NCBI GenBank assembly: GCA_951813015.1
Contig: CATOTG010000004.1
Span: 124,001-188,000 of the forward strand
Reading direction: 5' to 3'
DNA: 64,000 nt
Source of the DNA: an uncultured Thermoanaerobaculia bacterium
Lineage (GTDB): Bacteria > Acidobacteriota > Thermoanaerobaculia > Multivoradales > Multivoraceae
Part shown: positions 25,875 through 34,413 of the stretch, piece by piece
Position numbering within the stretch: position 1 is the stretch's first letter
Layout of the letters: every line of letters begins with the position of its first letter
Notes under the pieces: model-generated
Told to the model about the DNA's origin: nothing
The model's input: the letters and a program-made list of their open reading frames with translations, nothing else
Databases searched by the model: none
Translations under genes and position numbers: made by a program

Positions 25875-27575
25875 CTACGGCGAGTCCCCTGCGCGCTCGC
25901 GGGGCAACCGGATCTCGCTGACGAGTTGCTGCACTTCTTCGGGCGGCGGCTTGGTGAAGCGGCTGACGGTCAGCGCCAGGGCGAAGTTGATCAGCATGCC
26001 GACGGCGCCGATGCCCTCGGGGCTGATGCCGAACAGCCAGTCCTCCGCCGTCGCTTCGGGGCGAATCAGGCGGAAGTAGACGATGTACGAGCCGGTGAAC
26101 AGAACGCCCGTGCTCATGCCGGCGATCGCGCCTTCCTTCGTCGTGCTGCGGGTGAAGATGCCGAGCACCAGGACGGGGAAGAAGCTGGACGCGGCCAGGC
26201 CGAAGGCGAATGCGACCACCTGGGCGACGAAGCCGGGCGGCGAGATGCCGAAGTAGGCGGCGATGATCACCGCGACGGACGCGGTGCCGCGCGCCAGCAG
26301 GAGTTCCCTGCGCGAGCTCATGTCCTTCCACAGGATCGACTTTCCAATGTCGTGAGAGATCGCCGATGCAATGACAAGCAGGAGACCGGCGGCCGTCGAC
26401 AGCGCCGCGGCGAGTCCGCCGGCGGCCACCAGGGCGACGACCCAGGCCGGCAGCTCGGCGATCTCCGGGTTCGCGAGGACCATGATGTCCTGATCGACGG
26501 TCAACTCGTTCGCGCCGTCGCTCATGTCGATCATGCCGTCGCCGTCCTGGTCCTCAAAATCGATCAGGCCGGTCGTCTCCCAGCTCCTGAACCACTCCGG
26601 CACGTCGCTGTAGCTCGTGTTGTGGAGCGTCGAGATCAGGTTGACGCGGGCGAACGCGGCGACCGCCGGCGCCGTGGTGTAGAGGAGGCCGATGAAGACC
26701 AGCGCCCACAGCGCGCTCCAGCGGGCGGCGCGGGCGCTGCGCACGGTGTAGAAGCGGACCAGGACGTGGGGGAGGCCCGCGGTTCCCACCATCAGCGCCA
26801 GGGTGATCGCGGTCACGTCGATCATGCTCTTCTTGCCCGGCACGAAGGCGGCGGTGTACTCCGGCAGCCTGAGTTCCCGGTGCAGCGCGTCCAGCGCCTC
26901 GAGCAGGAAGACGCCTGCCTGCTGGCCTTCCTGGACCGACCCGCCGAACCCGAGCTGCGGAATCGGATTCCCGGTGATCTTCCAGGAAATGGCCGCGGCC
27001 GGTATGAGAAAGGCGACGATAAGGACGCAGTACTGGGCGACCTGGGTGTAGGTGATCCCCCTCATGCCGCCGAGCACCGCGTAGAAGAAGACGATCACGA
27101 CGCCGATCACGACGCCCCAGTGGACCTCGACCTCCAGGAACCGCGAGAAGACGACCCCGACGCCGCGCATCTGGCCGGCGATGTAGGTGAAGGAGACGAA
27201 GATCGTGCAGCCGGCGGCCACCAGCCGGGCGGCGTCCGAGTAGTAGCGGTCGCCGACGAACTCGGAGGTCGTGAACTTGCCGTACTTGCGGAGATACGGG
27301 GCGAGCAGGAGCGCCAGCAGGACGTAGCCGCCGGTCCAGCCCATCAGGTAGATGGCGCCGGTGTAGCCCATGAAGGAGACGAGCCCCGCCATCGAAATGA
27401 AGGAGGCCGCGCTCATCCAGTCGGCGCCGGTCGCCATGCCGTTGGCCAGGGCCGGCACGCCGCGGCCGGCGACGTAGAAGCCCGATGTCGTCTTGACGCG
27501 GCTCCACCAGGCGATGCCCACGTACAGCGCGAAAGTCGCCGTGACGATGACGTAGGTCCAGGCCTGAACGTTCAT
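25875..27575 (-). CDS. Sodium:solute symporter, large subunit (SSS family, acetate-permease-like)
   Basis: Inner-membrane Na+-coupled transporter, 566 residues, about 13 membrane segments. Seen: the start AWTYVIVTATFALYVGIAWW; YVAGRGVPALANGMATGADW, with MSAASFISMAGLVSFMG; AFAFGLAASSFFPVLVLGIF, typical of the VC2705-type large subunit that works with a DUF4212 small subunit. That small subunit is encoded next door, 56 bp upstream on the same strand. Likely substrate is a short carboxylate such as acetate or lactate (family knowledge). Unusual: a loop of about 45 residues near residue 345 contains DQDGDGMIDMSD, a textbook EF-hand-type calcium loop. Confidence 0.92.
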   Translation of the reverse strand: MNVQAWTYVIVTATFALYVGIAWWSRVKTTSGFYVAGRGVPALANGMATGADWMSAASFISMAGLVSFMGYTGAIYLMGWTGGYVLLALLLAPYLRKYGKFTTSEFVGDRYYSDAARLVAAGCTIFVSFTYIAGQMRGVGVVFSRFLEVEVHWGVVIGVVIVFFYAVLGGMRGITYTQVAQYCVLIVAFLIPAAAISWKITGNPIPQLGFGGSVQEGQQAGVFLLEALDALHRELRLPEYTAAFVPGKKSMIDVTAITLALMVGTAGLPHVLVRFYTVRSARAARWSALWALVFIGLLYTTAPAVAAFARVNLISTLHNTSYSDVPEWFRSWETTGLIDFEDQDGDGMIDMSDGANELTVDQDIMVLANPEIAELPAWVVALVAAGGLAAALSTAAGLLLVIASAISHDIGKSILWKDMSSRRELLLARGTASVAVIIAAYFGISPPGFVAQVVAFAFGLAASSFFPVLVLGIFTRSTTKEGAIAGMSTGVLFTGSYIVYFRLIRPEATAEDWLFGISPEGIGAVGMLINFALALTVSRFTKPPPEEVQQLVSEIRLPRERAGDSP

Positions 27576-27631
27576 TCGCTACGGGCTGCCAGAAGGTCGG
27601 CGGGAGTCGCAGTCGGCGGTTTGCGACCGGC

Positions 27632-27886
27632 TCAGTCGACCCCGAAGCGGCGGTCGAGGCGGTCCATGACCGCGGCGTAGACCAGGATCAGCACGACGAA
27701 GACGTAGATCGATCCCTGGTGCGCGAACCAGAATCCGAGCGGGAAGCCGCCCACCCGGGCGTGGTTCAGCGGCTCGACGAGGAAGATACCCAGCACGTAG
27801 GAACAGACGAACCAGACGGCGAGAAGAATCGCCATCAGCCGCAGGTTCGCTCGCCAGTAGGCGGACGGGTCGGGTTGATTGCTCAA
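27632..27886 (-). CDS. Sodium/substrate symporter small subunit (DUF4212)
   Basis: 84 residues from a TTG at 27886 (an alternative TTG lies at 27913); the choice rests on family members starting shortly before the PSAYWRANLRLM motif. Two membrane helices: LRLMAILLAVWFVCSYVLGI and FWFAHQGSIYVFVVLILVYA, with the conserved FPLGFWFAHQGS between them. Obligate partner of the large subunit that follows. Divergent from the acyltransferase gene 48 bp away. Confidence 0.88.
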   Translation of the reverse strand: MSNQPDPSAYWRANLRLMAILLAVWFVCSYVLGIFLVEPLNHARVGGFPLGFWFAHQGSIYVFVVLILVYAAVMDRLDRRFGVD

Positions 27887-27933
27887 GAGCCGGCATAGTA
27901 CACCGCGATGCAAGCCCCTAGACTCGCATCTCG

Positions 27934-28857
27934 ATGTCCGACCGCACGATGGGGACCTTTCTCTACGCCGCCTCGTGGCTGCTCCGCCTTCTGCCGACCG
28001 CCGCGTTCGGCCCGCTGGCGGGCCTGCTGGCCCATTGCCGCTGGATCACGCCGCGCGACGTGCGGTTGATGCGCCGCAACCTGGCGGTCGTTCTGGGATT
28101 GTTTCCGGGATCTCGGGAGGCGCGCGATCTGGAGTGGCGTTGCGTACGCCATCAGATCGTGGCGGCGCTGGAGACGGTGCGGATCAGCTTCGACCGGGAG
28201 CGGCTCGAGGTGCGAGCGATGGACGGCTTCGACGATCTGCGGCGGCTGATGGCGGAGGCGGAGGCTTGCCGCCGCGGTCAGGTCCTGGTTACGGGCCACT
28301 TCGGCGCCTGGGAACTCCTGGCGCAGAGCACCGTGCGCGCTGCTGCCTTTCCCGTGTGCGCGGTCGCCAAGCCGGCGCGCTCCGCGGCAGCCTCGCTCTT
28401 CGTCGAGCGGATGCGGGCGCGGGCCGGCGTGCGGGTCATCTGGAGCGGCCGGACCTCACTCCTTCGCGACATGCTGAGCTGCCTCAACCGGAAGGAGACC
28501 CTGATCATGGTTGTCGATCAGCGGCCCGATCAGCGGCGCGGACCCGAGGTCGACTTCCTGGATCGGCGGACGGAGTTTGTCGGTGGCCCGGCCGCGCTGG
28601 CGGCCAAGCGGGACTGTCCCCTGGTCGCGGCGTTCTGCGTCCGGGAGGGCCCCTTCTCCTATCGGCTGGAGAGTGAGATCCTCCGATCTCCCGGCGGCAC
28701 GCAGGACGCGGTCGAGCTGTCGCAGCGGATCGCCGGGGCGATTGAACGGAGGGTGCGGGCACAGCCCGAGCAGTGGATGTGGAACTACCGACGCTGGAAC
28801 TACGAGCCCGAGGAACTGGCGGCCGCCGGTCTGGGCGAACTCTCCTCAAGGAGCTGA
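27934..28857 (+). CDS. LpxL/HtrB-family lysophospholipid/lipid A acyltransferase
   Basis: 307 residues. Transfers an acyl chain to a lipid acceptor at the inner membrane (lipid A late acyltransferase family). Seen: an N-terminal hydrophobic segment FLYAASWLLRLLPTAAFGPL; the catalytic HX4E motif TGHFGAWELL (His122, Glu127); VVDQRPDQRRGPEVDFLDRR, with FVGGPAALAAKRDCPLVAAF, equivalent to the family block that binds the acyl donor; and EQWMWNYRRWNYEP near the C-terminus, the family W-x-YRRW signature. The sulfatase gene starts 1 bp after its stop, so the two form an operon. The lipid acceptor cannot be told. Confidence 0.88.
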   Translation: MSDRTMGTFLYAASWLLRLLPTAAFGPLAGLLAHCRWITPRDVRLMRRNLAVVLGLFPGSREARDLEWRCVRHQIVAALETVRISFDRERLEVRAMDGFDDLRRLMAEAEACRRGQVLVTGHFGAWELLAQSTVRAAAFPVCAVAKPARSAAASLFVERMRARAGVRVIWSGRTSLLRDMLSCLNRKETLIMVVDQRPDQRRGPEVDFLDRRTEFVGGPAALAAKRDCPLVAAFCVREGPFSYRLESEILRSPGGTQDAVELSQRIAGAIERRVRAQPEQWMWNYRRWNYEPEELAAAGLGELSSRS

Positions 28858-28858
28858 G

Positions 28859-30415
28859 ATGACGAAGAGCGAACGGGGTCAGTGGCGACGGAACACGAAG
28901 GTGGGGACGTGCCTGGTGGCGGCGTGCGCGCTTCTTCTGATGGCGACCGTTCCGGGATCGGCCCAGGAGCGGCCGAACATTGTTTTCATCCTGATCGACG
29001 ACCAGCGCTTCGACGCGGCTTCCGCGCTCGGACACCCGTTCCTCGAGACACCGCACCTCGATCGGCTGATCGAACGCGGCGTGCTGTTCGAGAACGCCTT
29101 CGTCACCACCTCGCTCTGCTCGCCGAGTCGCGCGTCGATTCTCACCGGGCAGTATGCCCACCGGCACGGCGTGCTGGACAACCGCACCCGCCTCGACCCG
29201 CGGACGCCGACCTTCCCGCAGGAACTCCAGGGCGCCGGTTACCGGACTGCTTTCGTCGGCAAGTGGCACATGGGCGGCGCCTCCGACGCGCCCCGGCCCG
29301 GGTTCGACCGCTGGGTGTCGTTTCCGGGCCAGGGTTTCTACTACAACCAGACCTTCAACATCGACGGCGAACGGGCGCCGCGCCAGGGGTACACGACGGA
29401 CCTGATCACCGACTACGCGCTGGACTTCCTTGCTGCTCGCCAAGGGGCGGAAGAGCCCTTCCTGCTTTATGTATCGCACAAGGCGGTACACGCTTCGTTC
29501 CGGGCCGCGGAACGCCACGTCGGAAGCTACGCCGGCAAGCGCTATCCACCTCCGCCGACGATGGCGAACCGGCACGACAACTACGAAGGGAAGCCGAACT
29601 GGGTCGAAGCGCAGCGTCGAAGCTGGCACGGCGTGGACGGCCTCTACGACAACACGGTCGACTTTCAGCAATTCGCCGTCGACTACGCCGAAACGATGCG
29701 CGGCGTCGACGACAGCGTGGGCCGGATCGTCGGCGCCCTGGAGGAGCAGGGGCTGCTGGACCGGACTCTGCTCGTCTTCACCTCGGACAACGGCTTCCAG
29801 TTCGGTGAACACGGCCTGATCGACAAGCGGACGATGTACGAGGCGTCGATTCGGGTGCCTCTGGTGGTTCTGGCGCCGGGGTTCGAGGGCGGTGCGGGTG
29901 GCCTCAGGCGCCCCGAGATGATCCTCAACCTGGACTTCGCGCCGACCTTTCTGGAGGCTGCTGGACTTGAAGTCCCGTCAACCGTCCAGGGGCGTTCTTT
30001 CCTGGGACTGATCGAAGGCGACGGCGCGGAACGGTCACCGTGGCGCGACGCGTTCCTCTACGAGTACTTCTGGGAGCGCGCCTTCCCGCAGACGCCGACC
30101 GTGCTGGGGGTGCGTACCGACCGCTACAAGTTCATGCGATTCCACGGCATCTGGGACCGCTACGAGCTCTACGACCTGGAGGCGGACCCGGACGAACGCA
30201 ACAACCTGCTGGGCGAGTTCATCACCCGTCACGGTGGCGGAAACGTGGAGACGCGGCTGGCGGTTGCCGCCAGGAACGCGCGCAGCGAGGGCGGCGAGGC
30301 CGCTGCCGAGGTGCTGGAACTCAAGGCGCTGTTCGACTGCCTGTCCGGGCGGCTCGACGAACTGCTCGACGAGTTTGGTGCGCGGGCGACGCCCGGCTGG
30401 CAGGCGCCGCGGTAG
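28859..30415 (+). CDS. Exported type I (formylglycine) sulfatase
   Basis: 518 residues from the ATG at 28859. Seen: a signal peptide (GTCLVAACALLLMATVPGSA, cleavage before QERPN); metal-binding NIVFILIDDQR (Asp47, Asp48); the sulfatase signature CSPSRASILTG (Cys87 would be converted to formylglycine); GKWHMGG; and FTSDNGFQFGEHGLIDKRTM for the second metal site. Acts in the periplasm or outside the cell on a sulfated glycan or ester. A formylglycine-generating enzyme or anSME must be supplied from elsewhere. Coupled to the LpxL-like gene, an unexpected pairing that might point to sulfated glycolipid metabolism, though this is speculative. Confidence 0.92.
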   Translation: MTKSERGQWRRNTKVGTCLVAACALLLMATVPGSAQERPNIVFILIDDQRFDAASALGHPFLETPHLDRLIERGVLFENAFVTTSLCSPSRASILTGQYAHRHGVLDNRTRLDPRTPTFPQELQGAGYRTAFVGKWHMGGASDAPRPGFDRWVSFPGQGFYYNQTFNIDGERAPRQGYTTDLITDYALDFLAARQGAEEPFLLYVSHKAVHASFRAAERHVGSYAGKRYPPPPTMANRHDNYEGKPNWVEAQRRSWHGVDGLYDNTVDFQQFAVDYAETMRGVDDSVGRIVGALEEQGLLDRTLLVFTSDNGFQFGEHGLIDKRTMYEASIRVPLVVLAPGFEGGAGGLRRPEMILNLDFAPTFLEAAGLEVPSTVQGRSFLGLIEGDGAERSPWRDAFLYEYFWERAFPQTPTVLGVRTDRYKFMRFHGIWDRYELYDLEADPDERNNLLGEFITRHGGGNVETRLAVAARNARSEGGEAAAEVLELKALFDCLSGRLDELLDEFGARATPGWQAPR

Positions 30416-30441
30416 CGACTGTCGCGCCCGCAGTCCCGGAT

Positions 30442-30459
30442 GCCGGCCAGCAGGCCGGC
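30442..30459. other. Hairpin between the convergent sulfatase and coaA genes
   Basis: GCCGGCC (30442-30448), loop AGCA, GGCCGGC (30453-30459). The 173-bp gap also has a perfect 10-bp tandem repeat, TCTGTCCGAG x2 (30492-30511). The hairpin has no T-run. Confidence 0.5.
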
Positions 30460-30548
30460 GCACCGGTACCTTTGGCGGGTGGATTCTGGTCTCTGTCCGA
30501 GTCTGTCCGAGAGGCGAGTAGTCGTCGAGGCTGCGGTAGCCGTGGGAG

Positions 30549-30566
30549 ACCGGTCTGCCGGTTTTC
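30549..30566 (+). terminator. Weak candidate terminator after the sulfatase gene
   Basis: ACCGG (30549-30553), loop TCTG, CCGGT, then TTTCC. The stem is short; placed by its position between convergent genes. Confidence 0.3.
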
Positions 30567-30589
30567 CAAGGTCTCGGTTGCCGCTCCGA

Positions 30590-31546
30590 CTACAGCTTTC
30601 GCAGGCGCACCCGGCGCACCGCATGGTCGGACGCCTTCTCGAGGATCAGATCGGCCCGTTCGCGGGTCGGCAGGATGTTCTGGACCAGGTTGGGCTCGTT
30701 GATCGCCTTCCAGATACCGCGCGCCGTGTCGATGGCGTCTTCTTCGCTCAGGCTCGCGTAGCGGTGGAAGTAGGCGTCGGGGTTCTTGAAAGCGGTACCC
30801 CTGAAGGTCAGGAACCGTTCCACGTACCAGCGCTCGACCACGCCGGTCTCCGCGTCCACGTAAATCGAGAAGTCGAACAGGTCGGAGAGCATCAGCCGGC
30901 TGCTCCTGGGCGCTTGCGAGCGCGCCTGGAGCACGTTCAGGCCCTCCAGGATGAGGATGTCGGGCTGATCGATGATCTCGGTGGCGCCGGGCAGGATGTC
31001 GTAGGAGTGGTGCGAGTAGACCGGGTGCTCGACTCGCCGTTCACCCGACTTCACCTGAAGGACGAAGTTGACCAGGGTGCGAATGTCGAAACTCTCGGGG
31101 AAGCCCTTGCGCTGCATGAGTCCCCGTTCCTCCAGGACGGCGTTGGGGTGGAGGAAGCCGTCGGTGGTCACGAGGTCCACCTGGGGGTGGTTTGGCCAGC
31201 GCGCGAGCAGCTCGCGCAGGATGCGGCCGGTCGTGCTCTTGCCCACCGCGACGCTGCCGCCGATGCCGATGATGTACGGCACCTTGGGCGCCAGACCGCC
31301 GAGGAAGGTCGTGCTGGCGCGGTAGAGATCCTGGGTGCCGGCGACGTAGAGGTTGAGAAGCCGCGACATCGGCAGATAGATCTGCGCGACCTCGTCCAGC
31401 GAGACGTTCTCGTTGATGCCGCGCAAACGCTGCAGTTCTTCCTCCGACAGCGGATTCGGCGTGTCGGCGCGCAGCCGCCCCCACGCCTCCTCGCCGAAAG
31501 TGACGTAGATCGAGTCGGTGAGAGAGTCGACCTTGTGGTTGGTCAA
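30590..31546 (-). CDS. coaA: Type I pantothenate kinase
   Basis: First step of coenzyme A synthesis: ATP-dependent phosphorylation of pantothenate, cytoplasmic. 318 residues, normal for CoaA, from a TTG at 31546. Seen: the P-loop [10 protein letters not shown] (96-105), [11 protein letters not shown], the substrate-site region [11 protein letters not shown], the lid segment [24 protein letters not shown], and FIYVD-like [20 protein letters not shown] near the CoA feedback site. Stands alone; the next gene upstream on the same strand is the peroxiredoxin. Confidence 0.96.
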   Translation of the reverse strand: MTNHKVDSLTDSIYVTFGEEAWGRLRADTPNPLSEEELQRLRGINENVSLDEVAQIYLPMSRLLNLYVAGTQDLYRASTTFLGGLAPKVPYIIGIGGSVAVGKSTTGRILRELLARWPNHPQVDLVTTDGFLHPNAVLEERGLMQRKGFPESFDIRTLVNFVLQVKSGERRVEHPVYSHHSYDILPGATEIIDQPDILILEGLNVLQARSQAPRSSRLMLSDLFDFSIYVDAETGVVERWYVERFLTFRGTAFKNPDAYFHRYASLSEEDAIDTARGIWKAINEPNLVQNILPTRERADLILEKASDHAVRRVRLRKL

Positions 31547-31647
31547 GAGACCCCCCGGGCTGCGAAGAGCCGGGCTGGATCAGCCGCGTGTCGTCCATGC
31601 CCCCGATGACGGGTGCATGGACCGGGTCGCGGCTGACGCGGAACGCG

Positions 31648-32133
31648 TCACCCGAGTTCCTTCAGTACTGCTTCGGCGCCGCTTACGCCGACCTGGCCTG
31701 CCGGTTCCACGCCGAGGTAGGTCACGACGCCGTCGTCGACGACCGCGGCGTAGCGCCGGGACCTGGTTCCCATCCCGAAGCGTGAGGCGTCGAGTTCCAG
31801 CCCGATCCTGGCCGTGAATTCGCCGTTGCCGTCGGACAGCATCACGATGTCTTCAGGAATGCTCCGCAGCTTGCGCCACTCGTTGATCACGAATACGTCG
31901 TTGACCGCGACACACGCCACCGTGTCGACGGACTTCGCCTTGAGCGATTCCAGATGCTCGACGAAGCCGGGCATGTGGACCTCGGAACAGGTGGGCGTCA
32001 AGGCGCCGGGCACCGCGAAAAGAACGACCTTCTTGCCTTCGAACAACTCTCGTGTGGAGATGTCGACGATGCCGTCCGAGGTCATCCGCTTGAAGCTGGC
32101 TTCGGGAATCGGGTCCCCGGTCTTGATGCTCAT
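31648..32133 (-). CDS. Prx5-type peroxiredoxin
   Basis: Thiol peroxidase reducing H2O2 and organic peroxides, 161 residues, full length. Seen: VVLFAVPGALTPTCSEVHMP, holding the peroxidatic Cys49 and the Prx5-subfamily PGAxTPxC motif, and VNDVFVINEW, which follows the first helix. No second obvious resolving Cys except Cys74 (TVACVAVND), matching bacterial Prx5 with glutaredoxin or thioredoxin as reductant. Cytoplasmic, since there is no signal. Divergent from the ABC importer. Confidence 0.93.
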   Translation of the reverse strand: MSIKTGDPIPEASFKRMTSDGIVDISTRELFEGKKVVLFAVPGALTPTCSEVHMPGFVEHLESLKAKSVDTVACVAVNDVFVINEWRKLRSIPEDIVMLSDGNGEFTARIGLELDASRFGMGTRSRRYAAVVDDGVVTYLGVEPAGQVGVSGAEAVLKELG

Positions 32134-32219
32134 CGACTTTGCTCCCTCAGGTGTTCCTGGTCCAATGGGGCGGCAGTATAACTTTGATCGCCGGTGTGCG
32201 GCGGCGTGGAGGGATGTAG

Positions 32220-33284
32220 ATGATCAAGGCTCGGATGCTGCTGTTGCCGGGTGCGTTCGCGCTTGTCCTCCTGGCGGGTGCGTGCACCGGCCCTTCCGAC
32301 GGCGGGGCGGCTGGCGATGGGGCCGGAGTCGCCGGCGTGGCTGCCCTGGGCGTCGAGCACGCCGAGTACCTGGACAGCGTCGCGGGCGCGGAACTGGAAC
32401 TCGTCGAGCCGGGCGGCGACGGCGTCTGGCGCGAGATCCGCGGCGGCGAACGGGTGTTGCGGCTGGAGGCGCCTCCCCAACGGATCGCCTCGCGGACCCT
32501 GGCCACGGACGAGATTCTCCTGGAGATCGCCGAGTCGGACCGGATCGTCCTCCTGTCTCCCTTTGCCGACGATCCGGCATTCAGCCCCAGCGCGGACGCC
32601 GCCCGGCGCCTGGGGCGGGTGGGCGGCTTCAGTACGGAGGAGATTCTTGCGGCTTCACCGGACCTCGTCTTCGCGGCCGGTTTCAACAGCCGGGAGACGC
32701 TCGCCCAGCTGGAGGCGGCGGGCGTTCCCGTCCTCGTCCTGGACGATCACGAGAGTCTGGCGGCGATCGAGAACAACATCCGGGTCGTGGGCTTCGCGAT
32801 CGGCCGTGATCGGGAAGCCGAGCGGCTCGTGGAAGGAATGCGGTCCCGGCTCGAGGCGGCCCGGGAGCGGGCCGGCGCCCGGACGGCGGGCCTGCGCATC
32901 GTCCACTACAGCGGCGGCGTGGTGCTGGGCAGGCGTACCGTGTTCGATGACGCGATTCGCTACCTGGGTGCGGTGAACCTCGCGGCCGAGCACGGCCTCG
33001 TCGGCTGGCCGCGAATCTCCGCCGAGCAGGTCGTGCTCTGGAACCCGGACGTGATCTTCACGGACTCGTATGGCGCCGGCGCCGCGGCGGTCGGCGTTCC
33101 GGACGGCACGCGGGCGGCCGGTCTGGGCAACGTGGTGCACCTCGACGGTCGGGACATGGCCGCCATCTCGCACCATGTCGTCGGGCTGGTCGACCGGCTG
33201 GCCGATGCCCTGGTCCGCGCCGCGGAGAGGATCGAGGCCGCGGGCGCCGAAGACGCCGCCGCGGTCGGCGCCGAACGAAGATGA
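32220..33284 (+). CDS. Haem/cobalamin/iron-chelate ABC importer, substrate-binding lipoprotein
   Basis: 354 residues. Periplasmic binding protein anchored by a lipid at Cys22 (lipobox LAGAC). Seen: the class III binding-protein pattern PPQRIASRTLATDEILLEIA, SPDLVFAAGFNSRETLAQLE, VPVLVLDDHESLAAIENNI and WPRISAEQVVLWNPDVIF, as in BtuF/HmuT/FhuD. First gene of an importer operon; the permease and ATPase genes follow. Ligand cannot be assigned: HmuT-like haem, cobalamin and siderophore proteins all share these features. No Fur box or cobalamin riboswitch was recognised upstream. Confidence 0.9.
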   Translation: MIKARMLLLPGAFALVLLAGACTGPSDGGAAGDGAGVAGVAALGVEHAEYLDSVAGAELELVEPGGDGVWREIRGGERVLRLEAPPQRIASRTLATDEILLEIAESDRIVLLSPFADDPAFSPSADAARRLGRVGGFSTEEILAASPDLVFAAGFNSRETLAQLEAAGVPVLVLDDHESLAAIENNIRVVGFAIGRDREAERLVEGMRSRLEAARERAGARTAGLRIVHYSGGVVLGRRTVFDDAIRYLGAVNLAAEHGLVGWPRISAEQVVLWNPDVIFTDSYGAGAAAVGVPDGTRAAGLGNVVHLDGRDMAAISHHVVGLVDRLADALVRAAERIEAAGAEDAAAVGAERR

Positions 33285-33290
33285 CCGGTA

Positions 33291-33350
33291 CGGCATGACG
33301 ATGGTCGGTACGGCATGACGATGGTCGGTACGGCATGACGATGGTCGGTA
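33291..33350 (+). repeat. Three tandem 20-bp repeats at the permease start
   Basis: CGGCATGACGATGGTCGGTA is repeated perfectly at 33291, 33311 and 33331, with a partial unit before (33281, ATGACCGGTA) and after (33351, CGGCATGACGATTG). The last unit supplies the permease ATG (33355). Each unit contains ATG codons, and because 20 is not a multiple of 3 they fall in different frames, so copy-number change would alter the leader between the binding protein stop and the permease. Confidence 0.95.
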
Positions 33351-33354
33351 CGGC

Positions 33355-34413
33355 ATGACGATTGCGCTCGGAGTGCGCCGGGTCGGGTTCTGGTGGTACA
33401 TGACCGCTGGCGCGGCACTGCTCGTCACCTTCGCGGCGGTCGGTCTGTACCGAGGCTCTGTTCCGCTTGATCCAGCGGACGTCATCGCGGTGCTGGCGCG
33501 GCGCCTGCTGCCCGGCGAGCACGGCGCCGTCGACCCGCGGGTGGACACGATCGTGTGGTCGCTGCGAGCGCCGCGAGTGGTTCTGGCGGCGATGGTCGGG
33601 GGTTGTCTGGCGCTGGCCGGCGCCCAGATGCAAGGGCTGTTCCGCAATCCGCTTGCGTCGCCGGGGATCGTCGGCACCAGCACCGGGGCCGCAGTTGGCG
33701 CCGTCTTCGCCCTGACGTTCGGCCTGGCCGGCGCCTTTCTCCTTGCTGCGCCGCTGTTGGCGGTCGGGGGCGCGTTGGTGTCGCTGCTGATCGTGACCCG
33801 TATCGCCACCCGCGACGGCTACACGCCGGTGACCACCCTGTTGCTTGCCGGGGTGGCGCTCAACGCCCTGCTCGGGGCGGTCAACTCGTGGCTCATCGCC
33901 CGCTCCTGGGAGCAGTACGAGGCGGCGCGCCAGATCGCCTACTGGATGATGGGCGGCGTGACCGATCGGGACTGGCGCCACGTCGGCATGTTGCTGCCGG
34001 GAATGGTCGTGGGCTGCGTCGTGGCGGCCTGGTTCGCGCGCGACCTGGATCTGCTGCTTGAAGGCGAGGAAGTCGCGGCGTCGCTCGGGGTCGATATCGA
34101 GCGGACGAAACGGGCGGTGCTGTGGAGCGCGGCGATCCTGACCGGCAGTGCCGTCGCGGTCAGCGGCGTGGTCGGCTTCGTCGGTCTCGTTGTGCCGCAC
34201 CTCGTCCGTCTGCTGTTGGGGCCGGTGCACCGGCAGTTGCTGCCGGCCGCGTTCTTGACCGGCGCCTGGTTCGTCGTCGGCGCGGATCTGCTGGCGCGGA
34301 CGCTGGCGGCGCCCAGGGAGGTCCACCTGGGCGTGGTCACCGCGTTCGTCGGCGCCCCCTTCTTCCTCTACCTGCTGATGCGCCACGAGAAGGAAGTCGC
34401 GGTGTCGCGATGA
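33355..34413 (+). CDS. FecCD-family ABC importer permease
   Basis: Inner-membrane channel subunit, 352 residues, about 10 helices. Seen: LRAPRVVLAAMVGGCLALAG, then AQMQGLFRNPLASPGIVGTS, the family signature; TTLLLAGVALNALLGAVNSW; LASLGVD-like AASLGVDIERTKRAV, the coupling helix to the ATPase; and VSGVVGFVGLVVPHLVRLLL. Its stop overlaps the ATPase ATG (ATGA). Confidence 0.94.
   Translation: MTIALGVRRVGFWWYMTAGAALLVTFAAVGLYRGSVPLDPADVIAVLARRLLPGEHGAVDPRVDTIVWSLRAPRVVLAAMVGGCLALAGAQMQGLFRNPLASPGIVGTSTGAAVGAVFALTFGLAGAFLLAAPLLAVGGALVSLLIVTRIATRDGYTPVTTLLLAGVALNALLGAVNSWLIARSWEQYEAARQIAYWMMGGVTDRDWRHVGMLLPGMVVGCVVAAWFARDLDLLLEGEEVAASLGVDIERTKRAVLWSAAILTGSAVAVSGVVGFVGLVVPHLVRLLLGPVHRQLLPAAFLTGAWFVVGADLLARTLAAPREVHLGVVTAFVGAPFFLYLLMRHEKEVAVSR

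Noticed and set aside
32134..32219. Cobalamin riboswitch or Fur box before the ABC importer
   Set aside because: The divergent region is only 86 bp and shows no B12-box or Fur-like palindrome that I can recognise.
33281..33360. CRISPR-like array
   Set aside because: The 20-bp units are contiguous with no spacers and no cas genes nearby; simple tandem repeat.
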